Positions 1 to 9,035 of a stretch of DNA of 35,318 nt are shown in pieces. Every line of letters starts with the position of its first letter. Within the stretch, counting starts at the first letter, position 1. A model generated the notes under the pieces. The model worked only from the letters and a program-made list of their open reading frames with translations, ran no database searches and was not told the origin of the DNA. A program made the position numbers and the translations under genes. The stretch comes from Pseudomonadota bacterium (GTDB taxonomy: Bacteria; Pseudomonadota; Alphaproteobacteria; Sphingomonadales; SMXR01). The DNA lies in assembly GCA_022566215.1 (NCBI GenBank), contig JADFJJ010000017.1, positions 1 to 35,318 on the forward strand, in the 5' to 3' direction.

Positions 1-311
1 AGAAAGGGGAAAAAAATCAAAACCCTAGCCCAGGTTTCTTTCGGGTTTAATTTATTGGGAAAAAACGTCTTTAACATAAATATAAATAACTCAATAATTA
101 AATCCAAAAAAGTTTCATAGTCCTTTCCCCAAACATTTCTGAACATGAGAAAAGTAAGCCAAAAGAGTAAAATAAGTAAAATAATCCCGGTTAAATTGGA
201 CGTGTTTTCGTTAAAAACTGGATAAATTTTTCCCATATAAGGGGAGATTTTTATCAAACTAAAAACCAGCAAAAACCAGCCAAAAATCTTTCTTGCTAAA
301 ATAATGTCCAC
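1..311 (-). CDS. hypothetical membrane protein, partial (runs off left edge)
   Basis: Manual translation of the minus strand from a GTG at 311: MDIILARKIFGWFLLVFSLIKISPYMGKIYPVFNENTSNLTGIILLILLFWLTFLMFRNVWGKDYETFLDLIIELF..., open to the window edge with two hydrophobic segments. Not in the ORF track, probably because no stop lies in the window. Confidence 0.5.
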   Translation of the reverse strand, partial: MDIILARKIFGWFLLVFSLIKISPYMGKIYPVFNENTSNLTGIILLILLFWLTFLMFRNVWGKDYETFLDLIIELFIFMLKTFFPNKLNPKETWARVLIFFPF

Positions 312-335
312 TGCTAACTCCCGAAATAACTGTTT

Positions 336-638
336 TTAACCGGTGTAAAGAACATCAATTAAAGTTTCTAGATTTTGTCCTAATTTTGTAGGCTCATATT
401 TTTCATCAAAACCATAAATATCTAATTTTTCAGCACATAAGTCCCTTAAAATATCTGCCTCATCAAAGGTTACCTTAACGTTATTTTGAGTCAGTTTTTT
501 CCTGATAGCAGATGGCACCTCAATAGAATTGAGGATAAGCAATGTATTTCTTTTAGACAACGCAAGATGTTTTTCATTCATTTCTTTATTTAGCTTCAAA
601 AATAGAAGAATTTCCAGCAAAAATATCTTGACATGCAA
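336..638 (-). CDS. hypothetical protein (true start may be the internal ATG at about 581)
   Basis: Complete AT-rich ORF, 25 bp upstream of the partial ORF 1..311 on the same strand; no family recognised. Confidence 0.45.
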   Translation of the reverse strand: MHVKIFLLEILLFLKLNKEMNEKHLALSKRNTLLILNSIEVPSAIRKKLTQNNVKVTFDEADILRDLCAEKLDIYGFDEKYEPTKLGQNLETLIDVLYTG

Positions 639-661
639 CCTTTTGGGACGCCCGCCTTTGA

Positions 662-1408
662 TTAAATTTTCCGCGCGGCGATCAGAAATTCGATATTGCC
701 CTTGGGGCCGGTGATCGGGCTGGCCGTGACGCCGAGGACTTGATAGCCGCCCAGGCCCTCAAACCAGGCCTTGATGTCCTCCACAACTTCCCTATGAAGG
801 GCCGGGTCCCGGACCACGCCGCCCTTGCCGACCCGGCCCTTGCCGGCCTCGAACTGCGGTTTGATCAGCGCGATCACCAGCCCGCCCGGTTTCAGGAGCG
901 CAAGCGGCGCCGGCAGGATGGTCTTGAGCGAAATAAAGCTGGCGTCGCAAACAATTGCATCGATGGCTTCAGGAATATCCTCACTGGTCAAATAGCGGGC
1001 GTTGACCCCTTCCATGACCACCACGCGCTGATCACCCCGGAGCGACCAGTCGAGCTGGCCCTTGCCGACATCGACGGCGTAAACCTTCGCTGCGCCCCCC
1101 TTCAGCGCGACATCGCTAAAGCCGCCGGTCGACGCGCCAATATCGAGAACGGTCTTTCCCGCCAGCGAGAGTTTGAAATGATCCAGCGCGTGGGCCAGCT
1201 TGACCCCGCCGCGGCTGACCCACGGATGGTCCTTTTGCTTGAGGCTGAGCGGCGCGTCTTCGGCGACCGGCTGGCCGGGCTTTTTTATCTGCTGGTCCTC
1301 GAGATAAACGCCGCCGGCCATGATCAGGGCCTGGGCGCGGCTCCGCGAGGGGGCCAGGCCCTGCCTGACCAGCGCCTCGTCAGCCCTCAGTTTTCCCGGC
1401 TTTTTCAT
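662..1408 (-). CDS. tlyA: TlyA family RNA methyltransferase (S4 domain + FtsJ-like)
   Basis: N-terminal S4-like RADEALVRQGLAPSRSRAQALIMAGGVYL; SAM motif VLDIGASTGGFSDVAL; IKPQFEAG. Confidence 0.93.
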   Translation of the reverse strand: MKKPGKLRADEALVRQGLAPSRSRAQALIMAGGVYLEDQQIKKPGQPVAEDAPLSLKQKDHPWVSRGGVKLAHALDHFKLSLAGKTVLDIGASTGGFSDVALKGGAAKVYAVDVGKGQLDWSLRGDQRVVVMEGVNARYLTSEDIPEAIDAIVCDASFISLKTILPAPLALLKPGGLVIALIKPQFEAGKGRVGKGGVVRDPALHREVVEDIKAWFEGLGGYQVLGVTASPITGPKGNIEFLIAARKI

Positions 1409-1419
1409 GGGGAGCCCCC

Positions 1420-2316
1420 CTACTTGCGCCGCTCCAGCACATACCGGGCCAGCGCCCGCAGCAACAGCGCCTTGCCGCCAAAATCCTCGAGATGTTCAAT
1501 CGCCTGTTTGGCCAGCATTTCCGCTTGCTGGCGGGCGCGCTCCAGCCCCATCAGGGAAACAAATGTGGCCTTGCCGCGGCCAGCGTCCTTTTGCGTCGCC
1601 TTGCCGGTTTCCTCCGGCGATCCCTCGTAATCCAGCAGGTCGTCGGTAATCTGGAACGCCAGTCCCAAATCGCGGGCATAACCATGCAGCAACTGGCGTT
1701 TTTGTTTGCTGGCCTTGCTGAGGATCGCTCCCGCCTCGGCGGAAAAAGCAATCAGGACGCCGGTTTTCATCTGCTGCAGGCGGGTTACCTCGCCGATGTT
1801 CAAATCCTCGCCCTCGGACGCCAGGTCGATCATCTGGCCGCCAACCATGCCATGGATGCCGGACGCTTTGGCGAGCTCCATGATCAGCTCACAGCGCACA
1901 TTGGCGTCCCGGTGGGTGTCGGGGCTGCTGAGAATTTCAAACGCCAGGGTTTGCAGCCCGTCCCCGGCCAGGATTGCCGCAGCCTCGCCAAACGCTTTGT
2001 GGGCAGTGGGTTTGCCGCGGCGCAAATCATCGTTATCCATGGCCGGTAAATCATCGTGGATCAGGGAATAGGTATGGATGCACTCGATCGCTACCGCGAC
2101 GTTAATGGCCCGGGATTTGTCCACCTCAAAGAGGTCCGCCGAGGCCACAACCAGGAACGGGCGCAGCCGTTTGCCGCCGGCGAACAGCGAATAGCGCATC
2201 GCTTCAAACAGCTGGCTTTCGGCGCCCCTGGGCGTTTTCAGCAACTTGTCGAGGCGTTTATCCACGGCCTCGGAGGTGGAGCGCATGGCTTTTTTCAGAA
2301 AGGTTGAATTTTTCAC
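1420..2316 (-). CDS. ispA: polyprenyl synthetase / farnesyl diphosphate synthase
   Basis: GGKRLRPFLV, DDLPAMDNDDLRRGKPTAH (first Asp-rich motif), FQITDDLLDYEG (second Asp-rich motif). Confidence 0.93.
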   Translation of the reverse strand: MKNSTFLKKAMRSTSEAVDKRLDKLLKTPRGAESQLFEAMRYSLFAGGKRLRPFLVVASADLFEVDKSRAINVAVAIECIHTYSLIHDDLPAMDNDDLRRGKPTAHKAFGEAAAILAGDGLQTLAFEILSSPDTHRDANVRCELIMELAKASGIHGMVGGQMIDLASEGEDLNIGEVTRLQQMKTGVLIAFSAEAGAILSKASKQKRQLLHGYARDLGLAFQITDDLLDYEGSPEETGKATQKDAGRGKATFVSLMGLERARQQAEMLAKQAIEHLEDFGGKALLLRALARYVLERRK

Positions 2317-2321
2317 CGGTC

Positions 2322-2600
2322 TTAGCCCTGTTCGCCGTCAAAAGGTTCGGTGCCGGTCGGCTTGCCATCCTCATCCAGGGTAATTTTCTCGATTCTCGCC
2401 TGGGCGTTTTTCAGTTTGTCCTCGCAATGACGCTTGAGCCAGGTGCCGCGGGTATAGACCTCGATACTTTCCTCCAGGCTGGCGTCCCCGGATTCCAGCT
2501 TTGAGACGATCTCCTCGAGCGCTTTGAGCGCCTCTTCAAAGGTCAGTTTCCTGATCCCGTCCGGTATTTTCTGGTCAACCTTGGTCATCCTGAGCTGCAA
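2322..2600 (-). CDS. xseB: exodeoxyribonuclease VII small subunit
   Basis: [43 protein letters not shown] is typical of XseB; directly upstream of ispA. Confidence 0.92.
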   Translation of the reverse strand: MQLRMTKVDQKIPDGIRKLTFEEALKALEEIVSKLESGDASLEESIEVYTRGTWLKRHCEDKLKNAQARIEKITLDEDGKPTGTEPFDGEQG

Positions 2601-2785
2601 ACCTTTTATCTTGAGCTGCGGGATTTTGACCTTAGCCGCTCTCCACCATCATCGCAATTCCAAATGTTTGGAAACCCAGGCCGGTGGCTCATAAATAGTA
2701 TCCATTGTGCCTGATGCTGGACGCCTGCCGGGAATGAGGGTAAGTAACTTGCAGGATCGGAACCTGACAGCAAAGAAAGCCCGCG

Positions 2786-3460
2786 GTGGGAAAAGTGAGC
2801 GAATATGATGACAAAATCCGGCCCGCGACCCCGGAAAAAATTGAGCTGGCTTCAACCATGCTGGGCCAGGGGGGGTTGGTGGTCATTCCAACCGAAACTG
2901 TTTATGGCCTGGCCGCCGATGCCCTGGATAAATACGCCGTGGCGCGGATTTTTGAGGTCAAGGGGCGGCCCCAGAACAAAGCTTTGGTAATTTTCGTCAG
3001 TGACCTGGCGACGGCAAAAAAATTAGCGCCGTTCAACCGGCTGGCCATAAGATTGGCGGAAAAATTCTGGCCGGGCGCGCTGACCCTGGTGCTTCCCAGA
3101 TACCAGGGGTGCCCATTGCCGGGCATTATTACCGCCGGGCTCAACAGCCTTGCGATCCGCATCCCCCGGAACCCGGTGGCGCTGGCGCTTTTGAAAACAG
3201 CGCACCGGCCCCTGGCGGTGACCAGCGCCAACCGCTCCGGCGAAAGCAACCCGGTCACCGCCCAAGAAGCCGCCAAGACACTCTCCGGTCAGGTGGATTT
3301 AATCCTCGATGGCGGCCCTTGTGAAATCGGCGCCGAATCCACGGTGCTGGATGTCCGGGGGGAGACCCCGGTGATCCTGAGAGCAGGCGCGATCGCCAGA
3401 AAATCGATAGAAAAATTCCTGGATGCGCCAATTGAGATACTTAAAAGCCGAAATTCTTGA
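2786..3460 (+). CDS. L-threonylcarbamoyladenylate synthase (Sua5/TsaC/YrdC family), GTG start
   Basis: GGLVVIPTETVYGLAADA, KGRPQNKALVIF, LAVTSANRSGE, STVLDV motifs. Confidence 0.93.
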   Translation: MGKVSEYDDKIRPATPEKIELASTMLGQGGLVVIPTETVYGLAADALDKYAVARIFEVKGRPQNKALVIFVSDLATAKKLAPFNRLAIRLAEKFWPGALTLVLPRYQGCPLPGIITAGLNSLAIRIPRNPVALALLKTAHRPLAVTSANRSGESNPVTAQEAAKTLSGQVDLILDGGPCEIGAESTVLDVRGETPVILRAGAIARKSIEKFLDAPIEILKSRNS

Positions 3461-3463
3461 AAC

Positions 3464-4870
3464 ATGGCGGCAATCGAAAACATAAAGCGCGTTTTGGGAC
3501 CGAAGGGGTTTTTGGACCAATCTGAGGACACGGCCCGCTATGTGACCGACTGGCGCGGCCGCCACACCGGAAAGACGCCGTTGGTGGCCCTTCCCAAATC
3601 GGCCGCGGAAGTTTCCGAAATCGTCAAAATTTGCGCTGGAAATAACATCCCCATGGTTCCGCAAGGCGGCAATACCGGCCTGGTCCAGGGCGGGGTTCCG
3701 GATGCCTCCGGCGATCAGCTGGTGATTAATCTTTCGCGCATGAACCGGATTCTTGAGATTAACCCCGGGGACGGCGCCGCAACGGTTGAGGCCGGGGTGG
3801 TGCTGGCCCGGCTGCAAGCGGCGGCAAAACAGCAAGGCCTGCTGTTCCCCTTAAGCCTGGCGGCGGAGGGATCATGTCAGATCGGCGGCAATATCGCCAC
3901 CAACGCCGGCGGAATCCACGTCATGCGCTATGGGCCGATGCGCGATCTGGTATTGGGCCTGGAAGTGGTGCTGCCCTCCGGCGAGATCTGGGATGGGCTG
4001 AAAACGCTGCTCAAGGACAACACCGGCTATGACCTGAAACAGCTTTTTATCGGCGCCGAGGGAACCCTTGGGATTATCACCCGGGCCACGCTGAAGTTAT
4101 TCCCGGCCCCCAGGACGGCTGAAACCGCCATCATCGGCAGCGACAGCGTGGAAGATCTGCTGGCCATCCTGGCCCGGCTGCGGAAGCGTTTTGGGGATAA
4201 GGTATCGGCCTATGAAATCTTCCCCCGCAGCGCGCTTGAGATGGTGTTGCGCCACATTCCGGGAACCAAGCACCCGTTTCAGGAGCCCCCGGCCTGGTAT
4301 GCCGTGACCGATCTGTGGGATGTCACACCAAACCCTTCACTGGGCGGCGATCTGGAGCAGGAGCTGGCGGGGTGTCTTGACCAGGGCCTGGCCGGGGATG
4401 CGGTGGCCGCCAGGTCGCTGGGGCAGGCCAAGGATTTCTGGAAGCTGAGGGAGACCATTGCCGAGGCGCAAAAGTTGGACGGCGACGGCATCAAGCACGA
4501 TATTTCGGTTCCGCTTGGCGCAATTCCCGAGTTTATCAGACGGGCCGATCTGGCGCTGGAAAAAATTATACCCGGTTTCAAGCAGATTGCCTTCGGCCAT
4601 GCCGGCGACGGAAACATCCATTACGACCCCTGTCCGCCGGCGGGCATGGACCAGAAAACATTTCTGGGGTTCCGTCCCGAGGTTAACCGCGCCGTCCACG
4701 ACATTGTCGCCGATCTCGGAGGCAGCATTTCCGCCGAACACGGGATCGGCGCCACCCGGCTTTCGGAATTGGCGCATTATCAATCCAAAACCGGCCTGGC
4801 CCTGAGGAGCGCCATCAAGAAAGCCTTTGATCCCAAAGGCCTGATGAACCCCGGCAAACTGATTCCCTGA
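3464..4870 (+). CDS. FAD-binding oxidase, D-2-hydroxyglutarate/D-lactate dehydrogenase (GlcD-like) family
   Basis: PQGGNTGLVQGGVPD, GGNIATNAGGIHVMRYGPMRDLVLGLEVVLPSGE, GHAGDGNIHYD, SAEHGIG. Confidence 0.9.
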   Translation: MAAIENIKRVLGPKGFLDQSEDTARYVTDWRGRHTGKTPLVALPKSAAEVSEIVKICAGNNIPMVPQGGNTGLVQGGVPDASGDQLVINLSRMNRILEINPGDGAATVEAGVVLARLQAAAKQQGLLFPLSLAAEGSCQIGGNIATNAGGIHVMRYGPMRDLVLGLEVVLPSGEIWDGLKTLLKDNTGYDLKQLFIGAEGTLGIITRATLKLFPAPRTAETAIIGSDSVEDLLAILARLRKRFGDKVSAYEIFPRSALEMVLRHIPGTKHPFQEPPAWYAVTDLWDVTPNPSLGGDLEQELAGCLDQGLAGDAVAARSLGQAKDFWKLRETIAEAQKLDGDGIKHDISVPLGAIPEFIRRADLALEKIIPGFKQIAFGHAGDGNIHYDPCPPAGMDQKTFLGFRPEVNRAVHDIVADLGGSISAEHGIGATRLSELAHYQSKTGLALRSAIKKAFDPKGLMNPGKLIP

Positions 4871-4903
4871 TGACTCACTATCTTTTTCCCCAAAACAAAC
4901 AAA

Positions 4904-4917
4904 TTGATCTTGATCAA
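4904..4917. promoter_or_regulatory. putative FNR/FixK/Anr-type binding site
   Basis: TTGATCTTGATCAA: perfect match to TTGAT-N4-ATCAA, intergenic, upstream of the dioxygenase triplet; TAGCAT (4939-4944) is a possible -10, putting the box near -41. Confidence 0.6.
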
Positions 4918-4940
4918 TGAAATCGAGGCCCTCCGGGTTA

Positions 4941-5047
4941 GCATGGCCCCTTGCCGTGTGTTAATCGCACCGGGACTTGCGGGGCCATGCCATTTCTGGC
5001 ACAAGCTAATTCGGCAATCGGCAAGGGCGGAGGACACGCCGGCTTTT
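4941..5047 (+). promoter_or_regulatory. structured 5' leader with mutually exclusive helices (candidate cis-regulatory RNA)
   Basis: 10-bp perfect inverted repeat GCATGGCCCC (4941-4950)/GGGGCCATGC (4981-4990); competing 9-bp CCCTTGCCG (4948-4956)/CGGCAAGGG (5019-5027); TGCCA-TTTC-TGGCA (4988-5001); GGCG...CGCC then GGCTTTTT near 5026-5047. Confidence 0.4.
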
Positions 5048-5077
5048 TCAATATAATAAAGGAACGAAATAGGAAAA

Positions 5078-5788
5078 ATGAGCATCACCCTGAACAAAAA
5101 CCTGGATACCAAACAGCTGGCCAAGGCTTACCAGGAAAAAAAGCGCTTGCAAATTCCGGATTTTCTGGAGGCAAGTGAGGCCGATAAACTTTTCGAGGTT
5201 CTGACCCTCAAAACACCCTGGCAAATAACCTATAACGATGGCAAAAAAGCCATCTGGCAGGATGTGAAGGAGCTGGAAACCAAAATAGGCCGGCGGATTC
5301 GCGAAATGACAAATTTGATTTTCGGCAATGCCACAAAAGGGGATTTCCAGTACATCCGCTACGCCCGGCTTTTGAAGGAAAGCCAGACCGGCATGCGCCC
5401 GCTTGATCCGGTTCTGGTGGAAGCTTATGATTTTCTGAATGGCCAGGACATGAGTGGATTTGTTAAAGCCGTGACCGGCAAAAGCATCAAGAAAGCGGAC
5501 GCCGAAGTTCATTGGTATAAAAACGATAATTTCCAGACCCGGGGAACCGGGACTGAAATGGGCAACAAACAGGATATCGGGTTTTCCCTCACCCTGGCCA
5601 GAAACTGGTCCGCCGATTGGGGCGGCAACACTTACTTTTACGGCCAGGATGGCAATGTTGGGGAGGTTTTTGTTCCGCAATTCAATGCTCTGGAAATTTT
5701 TGAAATTCCAGCCAGCTATTCGATCAGCATGGTCACCCATTTCGCCGGCGATTTCAGGGTTTCCATTACCGGCGCGTTTTCCTCCTGA
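5078..5788 (+). CDS. 2OG-Fe(II) oxygenase-fold protein, predicted inactive (iron ligands absent)
   Basis: Paralogue of the next two ORFs (NW..WGG, FNALEIFEIP, RVSITG), but HxD is replaced by GTG and the distal His by Tyr in an ungapped alignment. Confidence 0.8.
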   Translation: MSITLNKNLDTKQLAKAYQEKKRLQIPDFLEASEADKLFEVLTLKTPWQITYNDGKKAIWQDVKELETKIGRRIREMTNLIFGNATKGDFQYIRYARLLKESQTGMRPLDPVLVEAYDFLNGQDMSGFVKAVTGKSIKKADAEVHWYKNDNFQTRGTGTEMGNKQDIGFSLTLARNWSADWGGNTYFYGQDGNVGEVFVPQFNALEIFEIPASYSISMVTHFAGDFRVSITGAFSS

Positions 5789-5808
5789 CCCGCCAGGGCG
5801 CCCAAGAG

Positions 5809-6522
5809 ATGACATTTAACCTGAATAACAAACTGGATGCCGCGGCGCTCGGCCGGGAATACCAAAAGCGCGGGTTCATTCAGGTCAAGGATGTCCTGCC
5901 CAACCCCGCAGCCGGAGAGTTGCACAACTGCCTGGCGAAGGACACCCCCTGGGGGCTTTTTTATTTCAAGGATGACACCGGTGAGAGAATCCCCCCGGAA
6001 GACTTTGAAAAAATGCCGGGGGACAAGCAGCAGGAAATTTTCCAATTCATTTTCAAAACCGCCCGGGACGGTTACCAGTTCATGTTTTTCTATCATCCGG
6101 TCATGCAAAATGCCCTGGCCGGCTTAAATCCTGATTTCCCGCTGCACCATTGGTTTGATTTTATCAACAGCGAGCCGCTGCTTGATTTTGTCCGCAACGT
6201 CACCGGCATTCCGGAAATAGTCCGGGCCGACGCCATGGCCACCCGGTTTGTCGGCAACTGCTTTTTGCATTGTCACCGCGACCATCAGGAGGGCAGGACC
6301 CGGCGGGTCGCCTATGTCATGAACCTGACCCGAGACTGGAACCCGAACTGGGGCGGGTATCTGCAAATTTTCAACGATAAAATGAATATCGAGCATTCAT
6401 TCAAACCCGCCTTTAACTGCCTCAATATGTTTACTGTGCCGCGCGATCATTCGGTCAGCACCGTCCCCCCCTTCTGCCCCGGTGAAAGACTGTCCTTGAC
6501 CGGCTGGTTTCATGAGGCGTAA
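5809..6522 (+). CDS. 2OG-Fe(II) oxygenase family protein
   Basis: [37 protein letters not shown] ... VPRDHSVSTV ... RLSLTGWF: HxD...H facial triad and 2OG-binding Arg. Confidence 0.85.
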   Translation: MTFNLNNKLDAAALGREYQKRGFIQVKDVLPNPAAGELHNCLAKDTPWGLFYFKDDTGERIPPEDFEKMPGDKQQEIFQFIFKTARDGYQFMFFYHPVMQNALAGLNPDFPLHHWFDFINSEPLLDFVRNVTGIPEIVRADAMATRFVGNCFLHCHRDHQEGRTRRVAYVMNLTRDWNPNWGGYLQIFNDKMNIEHSFKPAFNCLNMFTVPRDHSVSTVPPFCPGERLSLTGWFHEA

Positions 6523-6531
6523 GGATCAGGC

Positions 6532-7245
6532 ATGGACCTGGAACTGAGCGATGTGCTGGATGTCGAAGCCCTGGCCAGGGAGTACGCGAAGCGCAAGCGC
6601 GGCCAGGTGAAAGGGTTTCTGAAACCCCGGTCGGCTGAACGCCTGTACCAGTTCCTCCGGGAAGAAACCCCGTGGGGCCTGGTCTACAACAATAAAACCG
6701 ACGTGATTGAGCTGCCCAACGAAAAGGTCCGGCAGATGGGGCCGGACCAGATGCAAAGCCTTTACCGCGATGTCTATGCCCGGGCCAGTAAAAATTACCA
6801 GTACCTTTATTATTATTATCCGATCCTAACCTCTTACCTGTCGGAAAAAAACCGGGACTTTTTCCTGCACCGGGTGCTGGAGTTCGTAAACTCCGGGCCG
6901 GTCCTGGAATTCGTCCGCAAATTGACCGGGATTGATGACATCATCAAGGCTGATGGTCAGGCCACCTTGTTCCAGCAAAACAACTTCCTGCACCTTCATC
7001 ACGATGAAGACACCGAGGAAGGCTGGCGCTGTGCTTACGTTATCAATCTGACCAAGAAATGGTCGCCAAACTGGGGCGGTTATTTACAGTTTTTTGACGA
7101 AAATGAAGACATCGAGGACGCCTTTATCCCGATTTACAACACCCTGAATATTTTCACCGTCCCGCAAGCCCATTCGGTCAGCTACGTTCCCCTGTTTGCC
7201 GACGGCGCCCGGTTGTCGATTACCGGCTGGTTCCGTTACAAGTAG
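6532..7245 (+). CDS. 2OG-Fe(II) oxygenase family protein
   Basis: [37 protein letters not shown] ... [10 protein letters not shown] ... RLSITGWF: HxD...H and Arg present. Confidence 0.85.
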   Translation: MDLELSDVLDVEALAREYAKRKRGQVKGFLKPRSAERLYQFLREETPWGLVYNNKTDVIELPNEKVRQMGPDQMQSLYRDVYARASKNYQYLYYYYPILTSYLSEKNRDFFLHRVLEFVNSGPVLEFVRKLTGIDDIIKADGQATLFQQNNFLHLHHDEDTEEGWRCAYVINLTKKWSPNWGGYLQFFDENEDIEDAFIPIYNTLNIFTVPQAHSVSYVPLFADGARLSITGWFRYK

Positions 7246-7246
7246 C

Positions 7247-8431
7247 CTAAAAAGCAGCTATTCCGGTCTGTTCGCGGCCCAGGATCAGGGCGTGGATATC
7301 GTGGGTTCCCTCGTAGGTGTTGACGGTCTCAAGGTTCATCATATGGCGGATGACGTGAAATTCATCAACAATGCCGTTGGCGCCGTGCATGTCGCGGGCA
7401 ACTCTGGCGATCTCCAGCGCCTTGCCGCAGGAATTGCGTTTCAGGAGTGAAATCGCCGCTGGCGCCAGCTTGCCCTGGTCCTTCAGCCGCCCGGCCTGCA
7501 GGCAGGCAGTCAGCCCAAGGGTAATTTCGGTTTGCATGTCGGCGAGTTTTTTCTGGACCAGCTGGGTGGCGGCCAGCGGCCGGCCGAACTGTTGCCTATC
7601 CAGCGTATACTGGCGCGCCGCATGCCAGCAGAATTCAGCCGCCCCGAGCGCGCCCCAGGCGATCCCGAAGCGGGCGTTGTTGAGGCAGCCGAACGGTCCT
7701 TTCAAGCCGGAAACGCCGGGCAGCAGGTTCTCACCCGGCACCTCAACTTCGTCCATCACGATCTCACCGGTGACCGAAGTGCGAAGTGAGAACTTACCCT
7801 CGATTTTTGGCGCCGATAAGCCCTTCATGCCCGCCTCAAGGATAAAACCGCGGATTTTCCCGTCATCATCCTTGGCCCAGACAATAAAGATATCGGCGAT
7901 CGGCGAATTGGTAATCCAGGTCTTGGACCCGGTCAGGACAAAGCCATTGTCTTTGGTCCTGGCCCGGGTTTTCATCGCACCGGGGTCGGAACCGGCATCG
8001 GGCTCGGTCAGGCCGAAACAGCCGATCAACTCGCCGGTCGCCAGTTTGGGAAGGTATTTTTCCTTTTGGGCATCGCTCCCGTAAGCATAAATCGGGTGCA
8101 TCACCAGCGAGGATTGCACCGACATGACCGAGCGGTAGCCGCTGTCGACCCGCTCGATCTCCCTAGCGATCAGGCCGTAGGCGACCGAAGACACCCCGGC
8201 GCAGCCATAGCCTTCAATGGTCGAGCCGAGCAGCCCTTGCGCGCCCATATCGCGCATAATGGCGAGGTCGAATGTTTCATGGCGGTTGGCTTCCAAAACC
8301 CCCGGCATCAGCTTCTTTGCGGCGTAGGCCTTGGCGCTGTCACGGATCAGGCGCTCTTCCTCGGTCAGGGCTTGTTCCAGAAGCAGCGGGTCCTGCCAGT
8401 TGAATTTCGGCCATTTTCTCGGATCTGACAT
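7247..8431 (-). CDS. gcdH: acyl-CoA dehydrogenase, glutaryl-CoA dehydrogenase type
   Basis: [61 protein letters not shown]; close to GcdH by recollection. Confidence 0.85.
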   Translation of the reverse strand: MSDPRKWPKFNWQDPLLLEQALTEEERLIRDSAKAYAAKKLMPGVLEANRHETFDLAIMRDMGAQGLLGSTIEGYGCAGVSSVAYGLIAREIERVDSGYRSVMSVQSSLVMHPIYAYGSDAQKEKYLPKLATGELIGCFGLTEPDAGSDPGAMKTRARTKDNGFVLTGSKTWITNSPIADIFIVWAKDDDGKIRGFILEAGMKGLSAPKIEGKFSLRTSVTGEIVMDEVEVPGENLLPGVSGLKGPFGCLNNARFGIAWGALGAAEFCWHAARQYTLDRQQFGRPLAATQLVQKKLADMQTEITLGLTACLQAGRLKDQGKLAPAAISLLKRNSCGKALEIARVARDMHGANGIVDEFHVIRHMMNLETVNTYEGTHDIHALILGREQTGIAAF

Positions 8432-8564
8432 TCAAATTCCCCTATATTCGTTATCCGGGTCTCTATCGCGAAAGAGACCGGTTAGGCAACCTATAAATCC
8501 AAAATTTCTCTTTCAGACGCCAAACCAAGCGTTTATGGTCTATCCGGTAACTGATCGGGGGTAA

Positions 8565-9032
8565 ATGATGCGCACAACAACCAGACAATACTATATTCCA
8601 GCGCTGGCCGCCATTCACCAGAAACTGAAGCCCCTTGCCCTGCCTCTGCTCCGCATAAGTCTTGGCGCACTCTTTGTCGCCCATGGCTATGGAAAGTTTA
8701 AAGGGGCGTTGTTTGGCGATGGCTTGGAAGGGATGGCCGGAAGGCTTGGTGAAAAGGGTTTTGAGCCGGGAATAATTTGGGCCTGGGGAACGATGATCAT
8801 CGAATTTTTTGGCGGGATGGCAATTGCTCTTGGCCTTTTCACCAGGTTATTCGCCTTCCTTGCGGCGCTCATGATGTATCTGATTGTCTTCAAATACAAA
8901 GGCGCCGAGATCTTTTTTGCGCACCGCGGGGGGATCGAATACGACCTGGTCCTGGCGGTCCTGTTCAGCGTCTTTGCAATAATTGGCAGCGGCAAATACG
9001 GACTGGACAATAATTTGAGAAAAACATTTTAA
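8565..9032 (+). CDS. DoxX family membrane protein
   Basis: LPLLRISLGALFVAHGYGKF, IIEFFGGMAIALGLFTRLFA, GGIEYDLVLAVLF. Confidence 0.85.
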   Translation: MMRTTTRQYYIPALAAIHQKLKPLALPLLRISLGALFVAHGYGKFKGALFGDGLEGMAGRLGEKGFEPGIIWAWGTMIIEFFGGMAIALGLFTRLFAFLAALMMYLIVFKYKGAEIFFAHRGGIEYDLVLAVLFSVFAIIGSGKYGLDNNLRKTF

Positions 9033-9035
9033 ACC

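Noticed and set aside
740-1630. 296-aa plus-strand ORF
   Set aside because: Antisense shadow of tlyA/ispA in GC-rich DNA; no domain motifs.
5048-5815. 255-aa minus-strand ORF
   Set aside because: Antisense to the first dioxygenase paralogue; no family motif.
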